Assembly: GCA_023412975.1 (NCBI GenBank)
Contig: JAEZRB010000260.1
Coordinates: 1 to 21,276, forward strand
Source: Bacteroidota bacterium
Lineage (GTDB): Bacteria > Bacteroidota > Bacteroidia > Chitinophagales > Chitinophagaceae
Length of the DNA stretch: 21,276 nucleotides
Reading direction: 5' to 3'
A program made the position numbers and the translations under genes. This document shows, in pieces, positions 7,656 through 14,842 of the stretch; position 1 is the stretch's first letter, and each line of letters opens with the position of its first letter. A model generated the notes under the pieces. That model was not told the origin of the DNA and searched no databases. It saw only the letters and a program-made list of their open reading frames with translations.

Positions 7656-8710
7656 TAAAATTCAATAGATCTCTCTAACAAATCCTTTTTCTCCATCATC
7701 CTTTTTAGCAACACCATTTGGTTCCTTGCTCTAACCAGGTTGTGTCTTGGATACTTCGCACCATAGTAGACGTCATTGTTGAGAAAATCAGTAAGAAACC
7801 GCAGGGCCTGCATGTAGATCATAAATGTGCCGGCATAAAAGAAATATTTTTTCTCAATACTGGTCAGTTCATCCTTCATCTCGTTGTAATAGCCCTGTAC
7901 AATGGCTTTATAAAAATCTTCGCGGATAAAAATCCGGTCTGTATCTTTTTCCTCCTCACTAACCGGTGATAGGTAAGTACGCATCATATCGCCAAGATCG
8001 CTGATAAAATAACCCGGCATTACCGTATCGAGGTCGATCACGCAGATACCATTTCCTTGATCATCAAATAAAACATTACTGATCTTAGTATCATGGTGTG
8101 TCACACGAAGTTTAAATTCCGGGTTCGTTTTGATATTCCTGTACTCCGAAACAATATCAGCATTAGAAATCATAAAGCTCACCAGGTTGGACGACTCATT
8201 AACCCTCTGCTTGTTGCCATTAGCCAGCGCCCGGAGGAATTGTTCGTAGCGTAAAACCAGGTCGTGAAAACAGGGAATGGTTATTCTAAGCTGGCCTGTG
8301 TCTAATCCATGCAGCAATCTTGTAAACCTTCCAAATTGTTTCGCTGCTTCGAATGCCTGTTCGGGTGCTCCCACCACATCTTTTGAATGCGAACCCGATA
8401 CAAAAGGAAATAGCCGGTAATAACCCTGGTCGGCCCGGTAAACCAAATCTTCACCTTTTAATGTTTTCTTGGGTGCAACAAAACGATACTCAGGATGATG
8501 TTTTTCCAGGTGATCAGCGATGAGGCGGATATTATATGCTATATCGGCCGGCTCTTTAAAAACTGTGCTATTGACTTTTTGGAGAATAAAAGATTCCCCA
8601 CCAGATTTAATCTTCCAGGTATGATTGATCAAACCTGTACCAAAGGCTTCGATTTCCGATGACTCATCAAGAATCCCATACGCCGGTAATATATTATGTA
8701 GCTTTTCCAC
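7655..8710 (-). CDS. nahK: N-acetylhexosamine 1-kinase (NahK-like, APH fold)
   Basis: This is a 351-residue cytosolic kinase of the aminoglycoside phosphotransferase/choline kinase fold. The nucleotide-binding lobe has FILQKVN (41-47). The catalytic loop is RVTHHDTKISNVLFD (202-216), with Asp207 as probable base. The metal motif is VIDLDTVMPG (224-233). The C-terminal signature YYGAKYPRHNLVRARNQ closely resembles Bifidobacterium NahK (YFATKYPEHNLVRTRTQ). NahK phosphorylates GlcNAc or GalNAc at O1. The start is GTG at 8710; no ATG lies near, and the upstream frame reaches a stop, which is the sulfatase TAA 24 nt earlier. It follows the sulfatase in the same operon, consistent with use of N-acetylhexosamine freed from sulfated glycans. 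Substrate choice among GlcNAc, GalNAc and ManNAc cannot be read from the sequence. Confidence 0.83.
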   Translation of the reverse strand: MEKLHNILPAYGILDESSEIEAFGTGLINHTWKIKSGGESFILQKVNSTVFKEPADIAYNIRLIADHLEKHHPEYRFVAPKKTLKGEDLVYRADQGYYRLFPFVSGSHSKDVVGAPEQAFEAAKQFGRFTRLLHGLDTGQLRITIPCFHDLVLRYEQFLRALANGNKQRVNESSNLVSFMISNADIVSEYRNIKTNPEFKLRVTHHDTKISNVLFDDQGNGICVIDLDTVMPGYFISDLGDMMRTYLSPVSEEEKDTDRIFIREDFYKAIVQGYYNEMKDELTSIEKKYFFYAGTFMIYMQALRFLTDFLNNDVYYGAKYPRHNLVRARNQMVLLKRMMEKKDLLERSIEF

Positions 8711-8734
8711 TATTCTATTCCAAAAGTATATTTC

Positions 8735-10252
8735 TTATTTCTCACTAAATTTTGGATCAATAAACTCCCATTCCCGTATATGAGAATGCTGGTGTTCCCG
8801 TTTTTGTATTTCCTCCATCTTCCTGATGATCTCAGGGTGCTGGTCCGCCAGGTTTTTTGTCTCAGCACGATCGGTTGATAGATCATATAATTGCCAGGCA
8901 GCTTTGCGGTCTTTTTTCACATCGGAGCGAATACCCTTCCACTTCCCCAGGCGGATGGCCACCTGCCCACCTTTCCCGGGAAACTCGAAATACAAATATT
9001 CATGTGATTTTTGTGATGCGTTATTCCCGATCAATGCCGGCAGAAAAGAAATACCATCCGTATCGCCATAAATTTTACCACCACACAGTTCAGCCAGTGT
9101 AGCCAGCAAATCATACTGTGTAGAAACATGATCTGATACCGATCCCGGTCTGATATGACCCGGCCACCGCACCAGGAAAGGAACGCGGATACCACCTTCA
9201 TACAAATCTCTTTTTTCTCCACGCAAACCACCCGTGGCATTGAAAAAATCAGGATCGGCGCCGCCTTCAACCGATGAACCATTATCACTGGAAAACATGA
9301 TAATGGTATTACTATCCAACCCGGCTTCCCTGATCTTTGCCATGATGAGTCCTACCTGTTTATCCAGATAACTTACCATCGCAGCATACGCAGAGCGTGG
9401 ATATTTATGTGAAGCATATCCTTTCTGTCCATGGTATGGCTTCTCTTCAAATTGCCCGAGGTATGGCTCCAAGGCTTCATTTGGCACTTGCAGGGATACA
9501 TGAGGCAATGTGTAAGGCAGGTACAGAAAAAAACGTTGGTCCTTATACCGGTCAATAAATCCAAGCGCTTTATCAGTCATTTTATCTATCGAATAATCCC
9601 GGCCCTTGAAATAATCAAAGTCTTTCTGCGTAGTTGTTGCTGAGTCGGTGGGACGATGGACAGTGATCACAGGATTGTTTAGTGTATCCCAGCGACTATT
9701 CTCCCAAAGATGCGTGGGATAATAATTATGCGCCTGCTTTTGATCAAGTACGCCATAATAGTAATCGAACCCATGCATCAGCGGATCGCCACTAGTTCCA
9801 GCCATACCCAACCCCCACTTGCCTGACATACCCGTGATATACCCAGCCTGCTTCAGCATCTTAGGCAGGGTGAAAATGCCTTCAGGCAGCGGCATCTGTC
9901 CGCCTTCTTCATCATCACGGAACCCGCCGAGTTCGTAATTACCACGTATATAGGAATGGCCTGCATGCTTACCTGTCATCAGCATCGCTCTTGAAGGTGC
10001 ACATACTGGCGCACCGGCATAATGCTGTGTGAAACGTATACCTTCTTTCGCCAGCCCGTCGAGCTGGGGTGTTTTTATTTTCTGCTGACCATAACTGCCC
10101 AGTTCACCATAACCAAGATCATCGGCGTAGATATAAATAATATTGGGAGTATTCTGCGAAACACTCTGCGCCAACACCAGCGATGTATGCAGAATGCATA
10201 TACCTGTCAGCAGGAGCTGTACGATGTATAGGCCGCAGCTTCGTTTCCGCAT
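8735..10252 (-). CDS. Exported S1-family sulfatase (arylsulfatase type, Cys formylglycine site)
   Basis: This is a 505-residue alkaline-phosphatase-superfamily sulfatase. The signal peptide covers about residues 1-29 (ends LVLAQ). Metal-binding Asp44 and Asp45 are in YADDLGYGELGSYG. The sulfatase signature Cys84-Ala-Pro-Ser-Arg88 (VCAPSRAMLMTGKH) is the formylglycine modification site, and the second metal motif is FSSDNGSS. The Cys-type site means it depends on a maturation enzyme; an FGE homologue is encoded upstream in the same direction. A kinase of the NahK type follows after 24 nt, so the likely substrate is a sulfated N-acetylhexosamine-containing glycan. The exact sulfatase subfamily and sulfate position cannot be set by eye. 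It has its own probable regulatory site (LacI-type operator at 10314-10327) in a 130-nt leader gap. Confidence 0.93.
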   Translation of the reverse strand: MRKRSCGLYIVQLLLTGICILHTSLVLAQSVSQNTPNIIYIYADDLGYGELGSYGQQKIKTPQLDGLAKEGIRFTQHYAGAPVCAPSRAMLMTGKHAGHSYIRGNYELGGFRDDEEGGQMPLPEGIFTLPKMLKQAGYITGMSGKWGLGMAGTSGDPLMHGFDYYYGVLDQKQAHNYYPTHLWENSRWDTLNNPVITVHRPTDSATTTQKDFDYFKGRDYSIDKMTDKALGFIDRYKDQRFFLYLPYTLPHVSLQVPNEALEPYLGQFEEKPYHGQKGYASHKYPRSAYAAMVSYLDKQVGLIMAKIREAGLDSNTIIMFSSDNGSSVEGGADPDFFNATGGLRGEKRDLYEGGIRVPFLVRWPGHIRPGSVSDHVSTQYDLLATLAELCGGKIYGDTDGISFLPALIGNNASQKSHEYLYFEFPGKGGQVAIRLGKWKGIRSDVKKDRKAAWQLYDLSTDRAETKNLADQHPEIIRKMEEIQKREHQHSHIREWEFIDPKFSEK

Positions 10253-10313
10253 AGTAGACGAATAGGTAAAACAAATTTTTCGTGAATTTAAAGCATTAGT
10301 CTGCCACTTTTAT

Positions 10314-10327
10314 ATGCAAACGGTTGC
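10314..10327. promoter_or_regulatory. LacI-type operator upstream of the sulfatase gene
   Basis: ATGCAAACGGTTGC contains the near-perfect palindrome GCAAACGGTTGC centred on CG, fitting the general LacI/GalR-family pattern. It lies 62-75 nt upstream of the sulfatase ATG. The first 13 bases recur exactly in front of the sugar symporter gene (13276-13288). No LacI-family regulator is encoded in this window. Confidence 0.55.
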
Positions 10328-10382
10328 TCAATCGTATTACAGGGAGATGAATGCTCAAAGACGAGCTATTAATATCCAGGAG

Positions 10383-11216
10383 TTACCGGTTTTTAAGCAG
10401 CTCCAAGACCTTTTTTAATTTCTTTGGTTTGTTCATATACTTTGCAAGGTCGAGCAGTTCCACCTTGCGAAATTCAACAGGATGGCTTTCACTTTGCAGC
10501 GAGATCGTGCCTTCTTTGATCAATCCCCCGTCTTTTAGTCCGGCCTGTTGCACCCATTTATCGTTGCCATCATATTGCGGTTTCCCGTAAACCAGCACCG
10601 TATCTTTTTCTACAATATGCTTTACGATAGAATCGCCCAATACCAGCACCTGCGCAGTCACCCATTGATCACCGTGATATGTTTTGGAAGAAGAGTTGAC
10701 ACAATGTGGTGTAAATAATTTGCCATCCATCACTACATTAGTGCCCGGTGTACACAAGTTGTTGGTCGTTCTGTTGTCTTTACCATTGCCACCCAGTAAT
10801 TGCGCTTCCATTGAAATGGGGAAATCCTGATCGAGCGCCATGGTTTCCGGTGATTGTCCATGCAGCATCATCCCGCTGTTGCGAAATGCCCAGCCGGGTC
10901 CGTCGCTGATCTGATCACCGATAAAGCGGTATTCCACTGCGAGCAGGTAAGCCGAGAACTTTTTCTTATAGAACATATGGCCAAACCTTTCTTTGAACTG
11001 TCCGCCATACTGGTCATAACTCACTTTGATTGCACCATTCTCAACACGAAATGTATTTCCGAAGTTGTCGTTCACGGGGTAATCTTTGATCTTAACCGTC
11101 CAGCCGTCCAGGTTTTTACCATTAAACAGCTTTACCCATTTACGTGGCTTTATTTGTTTTTGAGCAAGACCGCTGATCGCGGCCAGGAGAAACGCAAGCG
11201 TAAATATTTTTTTCAT
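10383..11216 (-). CDS. DUF1080 protein (3-keto-disaccharide hydrolase family, lectin-like fold), exported
   Basis: About 277 residues are read from the ATG at 11216. A longer frame exists from a TTG at 11237, but the ATG opens directly on a clean signal peptide (MKKIFTLAFLLAAISGLAQ), so it is preferred. One concanavalin/LamG-like DUF1080 domain covers most of the protein: the opening signature KLFNGKNLDGWTVK, central GWAFRNSGMMLHGQ with a long acidic/asparagine-rich stretch, and the closing VEFRKVELLDL. Some members hydrolyse 3-keto-glycosides made by Gfo/Idh-type oxidoreductases, and others are of unknown role. No oxidoreductase is nearby. It lies between the FGE-like gene (gap about 144 nt) and the sulfatase (gap 130 nt), so a role on a sulfated or oxidised glycan is inferred only. 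Confidence 0.85.
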   Translation of the reverse strand: MKKIFTLAFLLAAISGLAQKQIKPRKWVKLFNGKNLDGWTVKIKDYPVNDNFGNTFRVENGAIKVSYDQYGGQFKERFGHMFYKKKFSAYLLAVEYRFIGDQISDGPGWAFRNSGMMLHGQSPETMALDQDFPISMEAQLLGGNGKDNRTTNNLCTPGTNVVMDGKLFTPHCVNSSSKTYHGDQWVTAQVLVLGDSIVKHIVEKDTVLVYGKPQYDGNDKWVQQAGLKDGGLIKEGTISLQSESHPVEFRKVELLDLAKYMNKPKKLKKVLELLKNR

Positions 11217-11360
11217 ACTTGAATTGTGCTTAATCAAAATTCAGGAAAATATCAATGGATGCAAGAATAATGCGGCATTCTTTTGAAAAATAAATTTATC
11301 GGGATGCGTTGCATCTTTCACTTTATAGAGCCTTATAAGCGGCAGCAAAACTGTTTGTGT

Positions 11361-12473
11361 TTACTTCACGCATCTGAATCCGGTATGTTCGAGGCCAGTG
11401 TCAGGGCTGCTCTTCATACGTCGCGCGACGCGATAACCGCTGCAGTAACTATCATTGCACAAAAAACTCCCGCCCCGCAAACTTTTCTTTGGCATTAATT
11501 CTTCTTCCGGATCATAACTTTTTGCAGGACCCCCGGGATCTACAGATACCTGTTTTGCCTGCGATCCATAGTAAGCCGCATCGTACCAATCACTGCACCA
11601 TTCCCAAACATTGCCTGCCATATCATATAATCCATATCCATTTGGCGCGTAAGATTTTACCGGCGCCGCAGTCGCAAAGCCGTCTTTCATTTCGTTGAAA
11701 TAAGGAAACTTTCCTTCCCAGCTATTAGCTTTCGGCCGGCCGGCGTTTACATGTTCATTACCCCAGGGATAGACCGCATTTGCCAGGCCACCGCGTGCCG
11801 CGTATTCCCATTCAGCTTCAGTAGGCAGACGCTTTCCTGCCCATTTGCAATAGGCCATGGCGTCGTACCAGCTTATATGAACCACAGGAAAATTTTCTTT
11901 CCCTATGATACTGCTACCAGGACCCTGCGGTTGTCTCCAGTTGGCTCCATTCACCCATGACCACCACTGGCTGTAGTCCCTGAGATTAACCGGCCCTTCA
12001 GCTTGCCTGAAAACAAGTGAAGCTGCTACTAAGACACTGTCTGGCGGTTTGGGTGTACCGGCTGGCAGTGTTTTTTTCAGTTCTTCCCAATCCGGTTTTC
12101 GTTCGGCGGTAGTGACATATCCTGTAGCTTCCACAAATTTTTGAAACTGCGCATTTGTTACTTCGGTCTCATCCATCCAAAAACCCTTCACCTGAACCTG
12201 GTGCTTGGGATATTCATCCTCACTGGCCTGGTCATTATCCGCACCCATCATAAAACTTCCACCAGGAATAAATCGCATGCCTACTGTAGATGAGTCGGCA
12301 GAAACTGTTGTAGGCATAATGGTATCTGCTGCCGTAAAACGCTGCGGGATGTCCATGCAGGAGTGGCTGGTATCTTTTTCGGTATTAGTTACCTGCACGT
12401 TACTTTCGCTATTGCAGGAACTAACAACACCTGCCAGCAAAAACGATATCAAAATAAAATCCCGGGTATGCAT
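11361..12473 (-). CDS. Formylglycine-generating enzyme-family lipoprotein with intact catalytic cysteines
   Basis: This is a 370-residue protein with a lipoprotein-type signal (MHTRDFILISFLLAGVVSSC, Cys20), a linker, and a full FGE-sulfatase/SUMF1 domain from about residue 65: GMRFIPGGSFMMG, DETEVTNAQFQKFV, HISWYDAMAYCKWAGKRLPT, EAEWEYAARGG, NVWEWCSDWY, and RGGSFLCNDSYCSGYRVARR near the end. Cys339 and Cys344 have the i, i+5 spacing of the catalytic pair of human FGE (Cys336/Cys341), unlike many SUMF1-domain proteins that lack them. In the family this pair, with copper and O2, converts sulfatase Cys to formylglycine. It is transcribed in the same direction as the exported sulfatase two genes downstream, its probable client. 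Lipidation places it outside the cytosol, so maturation would occur after export. Activity is not proven by sequence. Confidence 0.88.
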   Translation of the reverse strand: MHTRDFILISFLLAGVVSSCNSESNVQVTNTEKDTSHSCMDIPQRFTAADTIMPTTVSADSSTVGMRFIPGGSFMMGADNDQASEDEYPKHQVQVKGFWMDETEVTNAQFQKFVEATGYVTTAERKPDWEELKKTLPAGTPKPPDSVLVAASLVFRQAEGPVNLRDYSQWWSWVNGANWRQPQGPGSSIIGKENFPVVHISWYDAMAYCKWAGKRLPTEAEWEYAARGGLANAVYPWGNEHVNAGRPKANSWEGKFPYFNEMKDGFATAAPVKSYAPNGYGLYDMAGNVWEWCSDWYDAAYYGSQAKQVSVDPGGPAKSYDPEEELMPKKSLRGGSFLCNDSYCSGYRVARRMKSSPDTGLEHTGFRCVK

Positions 12474-12573
12474 GTCGTAAAGTTAATTCTATTGATCAAG
12501 TCGCAGATGGGTTTAGTAGTGGACGGGTTGGAATAGGATGGGATGAATAAATAATAATGGGAAAAAAACGGAG

Positions 12574-12585
12574 GAAAACGTTTTC
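12574..12585. promoter_or_regulatory. Perfect CG-centred palindrome
   Basis: GAAAACGTTTTC is a perfect 12-bp palindrome of LacI-operator type, 101-112 nt upstream of the FGE-like gene. The diverged equivalent before the second repeat copy keeps only AAACGTTT (12884-12891). Binding is inferred from symmetry. Confidence 0.35.
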
Positions 12586-12629
12586 TTTCACTTGGAGATC
12601 AGCAAAGCTGTGAGCGATATTTACAGTGG

Positions 12630-12778
12630 AAAACAATTAATCGATTAATAATTATACATATCGTTTTTCAGGCTGGAGTGCAGGCGGGTGTGGGAGGAGT
12701 CTGTCTTAGCCGCGGACCGTCATACGGTAGCCAAATCCGCTCCAGTTCAAAACTGGGAGGGCCCGCCGGGAGCTGTGA
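12630..12778. repeat. Structured intergenic repeat, copy A
   Basis: This is about 149 bp, repeated in direct orientation at 12947-13095 with only scattered substitutions and one or two indels. It opens with the palindrome ATTAATCGATTAAT (12636-12649). A GC-rich part follows that can fold as a three-way junction: outer pairing GGCGGG (12683-12688) with CCCGCC (12762-12767), inner hairpins ACCGT-cat-ACGGT (12716-12728) and CTCCAGTT-caa-AACTGGGAG (12740-12759, one bulged G). It could be a structured RNA, a leader element or a mobile repeat. Confidence 0.7.
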
Positions 12779-12946
12779 GGTCGCGAAAATTATGAATCGA
12801 ATTGTTGATTCCGCCCAAGTAAAATTGAAGGAAATAAATCCCGGATTTTAGCCAGTGGCAGCTCATTATATTCAAACGAAAAAAAACGTTTATTATCGTT
12901 TTTTTCACTTGGAGTACTGCAAGGCATCAAGTGATATTTGTTTTGA

Positions 12947-13095
12947 AAAACAATTAATCGATTAACAATATACATATCGTTTTTCAGGCTGGTGTGCAGG
13001 CGGGTGTGGGAGGGGTCTGACTTAGCCGCAGGACCGTCATACGGTTACGAAATCCGCTCCAGTTCAAAACTGGGAGGGCCCCGCGGAAGCTATGA
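12947..13095. repeat. Structured intergenic repeat, copy B
   Basis: This is the second direct copy, about 317 bp from copy A. It keeps the TTAATCGATTAA palindrome (12954-12965), both hairpins (13033-13045 and 13057-13076) unchanged, and the outer pairing as GCGGG (13000-13004) with CCCGC (13080-13084), although bases around that stem differ from copy A. Weaker similarity to copy A extends about 60 bp upstream (TTTCACTTGGAG) and a short way downstream (TATGAATCGAA). Confidence 0.7.
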
Positions 13096-13275
13096 ATTTG
13101 CAGTCAAATATGAATCGAAAGCCGCTACATTTCAACATAAGCAATAGTCACAGCAGTGGCATCACAGTTTTCTCCCCAAAATATTTTTCCCACGCTCGTC
13201 AAGAAAACACATCTCTCCCCATCCTCATCTTAATTGTACATCACTCACTCAAATCATGGTTTACATTATTATTTA

Positions 13276-13289
13276 ATGCAAACGGTTGT
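13276..13289. promoter_or_regulatory. LacI-type operator upstream of the sugar symporter
   Basis: ATGCAAACGGTTGT lies 52-65 nt upstream of the ATG and shares its first 13 bases with the site before the sulfatase gene. Its right half (TTG) could double as a -33 element, with TAATTATT about 22 nt downstream as a weak -7, so a bound repressor would block the promoter. Confidence 0.55.
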
Positions 13290-13340
13290 TTCTTTGTTTA
13301 ACAAGGGATTTAATTATTTTCAGGGCTCAATAAAATATTC

Positions 13341-14627
13341 ATGCCGGAAATCACCTTGACAACCACCAACACCAGGAACCAAAGTTATATCATGCCGATG
13401 CTGATTATCGGCGCCCTGTTTTTCATTTTTGGATTTGTAACCTGGGCAAATGCCACCCTGATCCCATATCTGCAGATCGCCTGCGAACTGACGACCTCAG
13501 CCGCTATGCTGGTGACTTTCGCCTTTTACATATCCTATGCCGTGATGGCCTTCCCTTCTTCGTGGGTATTGAAAAAAACAGGCTTTAAAAAAGGCATGAT
13601 GCTCGGACTATTGCTGATGGCAGTGGGTGCCCTGATATTTATTCCCGCGGCTAATAGCAGGACCTACACAATATTTTTGATTGGCCTGTTTGTTATAGGA
13701 ACAGGACTTGCGTTATTGCAAACTGCCTGCAACCCTTATGTCACCATCCTCGGGCCTATCGAAAGCGCCGCAAAGCGGATCAGCATTATGGGTATTTGTA
13801 ATAAAGGCGCCGGTGCACTTGCCCCTCTGATTATGGGCGCTATCATGCTCGACAATTCGGAGGCGTTGCAGACTAAACTACTTACCCTGGATGCAACACA
13901 AAAAGCAGCTGAACTCGATTTGCTGGCTTCAAAAGTGATCGTTCCTTATATCATCATTGCAGCGGTATTGGTTGCACTCGCAGTCTTTATACATTTCTCA
14001 AGCCTGCCCGAAATAAAAGCAGAAGGCGAAGATGAAAACGATACGGCATCAACCGTGAAAAACCGTGAAAGCATCTTTCACTATCCTTATCTCTGGCTGG
14101 GCTTCGTCACCCTGTTTTTATATGTGGGCGTGGAAGTATTGGCAGGCGACACGATTTCGGTTTATGGCAATTCACTGGGTATAAGTCTCGATGTGGCCAA
14201 ACATTTTACAAGTTATACCATGATCGGAATGCTGGTTGGCTACCTGCTCGGCATCGCCCTGATCCCAAAATATATTTCACAATCAACAGCATTGAAATTT
14301 TCAGGCATCCTGGGATTATTGTTTTCCCTGGGCGCGATTTTTACTACAGGTTCTACTTCTGTTTTCTTTATTGCCATTCTTGGTTTTGCCAATGCACTGG
14401 TGTGGCCGGCGATCTGGCCGCTTGCGATCAATGGCCTGGGAAAATTCACTAAGACTGCCTCAGCATTATTGATCGTAGGTATAGCTGGTGGTGCAATCCT
14501 GCCAAGGTTATGGGCAAAACTGGGAGAATCCGTCGGACTGCAACAGGCCTATTGGATCATGGTGCCCTGCTACCTGTTCATTTTGTATTTCGCAGTGAGT
14601 GGGCATAAAGTGGGGTTGAGGAAATGA
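13341..14627 (+). CDS. FHS-family sugar:proton symporter (FucP/GluP/NagP-like MFS)
   Basis: This is a 428-residue inner-membrane protein with about twelve hydrophobic segments. Family marks are the first helix FFIFGFVTWANATLIPYLQ, LLQTACNPYVTILGP (the NPY motif of the fucose/glucose/galactose symporters, about residues 128-142), and the second-half segments LYVGVEVLAGDTISVYG and FANALVWPAIWPLAINGLG. Members import fucose, glucose/galactose or, for NagP, N-acetylglucosamine. The gene is divergent from the FGE-sulfatase-kinase set and shares with the sulfatase promoter a 13-bp operator-like site, so an N-acetylhexosamine substrate feeding the NahK-like kinase is the best inference. Start ATG at 13341 precedes a short hydrophilic N-terminus before the first helix, which is normal for the family. 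Confidence 0.9.
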   Translation: MPEITLTTTNTRNQSYIMPMLIIGALFFIFGFVTWANATLIPYLQIACELTTSAAMLVTFAFYISYAVMAFPSSWVLKKTGFKKGMMLGLLLMAVGALIFIPAANSRTYTIFLIGLFVIGTGLALLQTACNPYVTILGPIESAAKRISIMGICNKGAGALAPLIMGAIMLDNSEALQTKLLTLDATQKAAELDLLASKVIVPYIIIAAVLVALAVFIHFSSLPEIKAEGEDENDTASTVKNRESIFHYPYLWLGFVTLFLYVGVEVLAGDTISVYGNSLGISLDVAKHFTSYTMIGMLVGYLLGIALIPKYISQSTALKFSGILGLLFSLGAIFTTGSTSVFFIAILGFANALVWPAIWPLAINGLGKFTKTASALLIVGIAGGAILPRLWAKLGESVGLQQAYWIMVPCYLFILYFAVSGHKVGLRK

Positions 14628-14704
14628 TATCCCCTGGTGTAAATTTTCAATGGAATATGGAATATGTAATCATTGCTGTCCGGAATAAATTGTTGAAATA
14701 TGTT

Positions 14705-14729
14705 CAAACCCGGGACTAGTACGGGTTTG
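14705..14729 (+). terminator. Hairpin downstream of the symporter gene
   Basis: CAAACCCG (14705-14712) pairs perfectly with CGGGTTTG (14722-14729) around a 9-nt loop, 78 nt past the symporter stop. No T-run follows on the + strand, so it may be a processing or rho-assisted terminator hairpin rather than a classic intrinsic terminator. Confidence 0.4.
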
Positions 14730-14770
14730 TGCATAAGTCTAAAAGTCCTGGCTTGACTGCCAGATCCTAC

Positions 14771-14782
14771 CTACTTTTTTGC
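14771..14782. repeat. Left half of the palindromic target of the insertion sequence
   Basis: CTACTTTTTTGC here is the exact reverse complement of GCAAAAAAGTAG at 16414-16425 on the far side of the insertion sequence. With the element removed the two halves form a 12-bp-arm hairpin with loop CTTGAT. Confidence 0.65.
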
Positions 14783-14786
14783 CTTG

Positions 14787-14803
14787 AGTGGCTGTTGCGC
14801 AAC
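14787..14803. repeat. IS terminal inverted repeat, left
   Basis: AGTGGCTGTTGCGCAAC, an exact inverted match to the right end. It lies beyond the 3' end of the transposase. Confidence 0.85.
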
Positions 14804-14842
14804 ATCGTTTTATCAGATACCGTCCGTTTATTATCTGGCAAT

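Larger units (their letters stand above)
12474..13340. other. Divergent intergenic region, 867 nt, with duplicated structured repeat
   Basis: No convincing gene is present; the short frames here lack family signatures and overlap the repeats. The region holds two repeat copies (12630-12778 and 12947-13095), several CG-centred palindromes, and the LacI-type site shared with the sulfatase promoter near the symporter gene. Between about 13100 and 13270 nothing further was recognised. Confidence 0.7.

Noticed and set aside
11217..11237. TTG start giving seven extra residues on the DUF1080 protein
   Set aside because: The ATG at 11216 opens directly on a standard signal peptide; the extension adds polar residues before it.
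12478..12485. TAACTTTA just upstream of the FGE-like gene as a promoter -7 element
   Set aside because: It is only a few bases from the start codon and has no -33 TTG at suitable spacing.
12790..12975. Small reading frames in the gap between the FGE-like gene and the symporter (also 13092-13301)
   Set aside because: They overlap the direct repeats, differ between repeat copies, and show no signal peptide, domain or start signal.
12630..13095. CRISPR array or leader
   Set aside because: There are only two copies of a long 149-bp unit with a diverged spacer, no short repeats and no cas genes.
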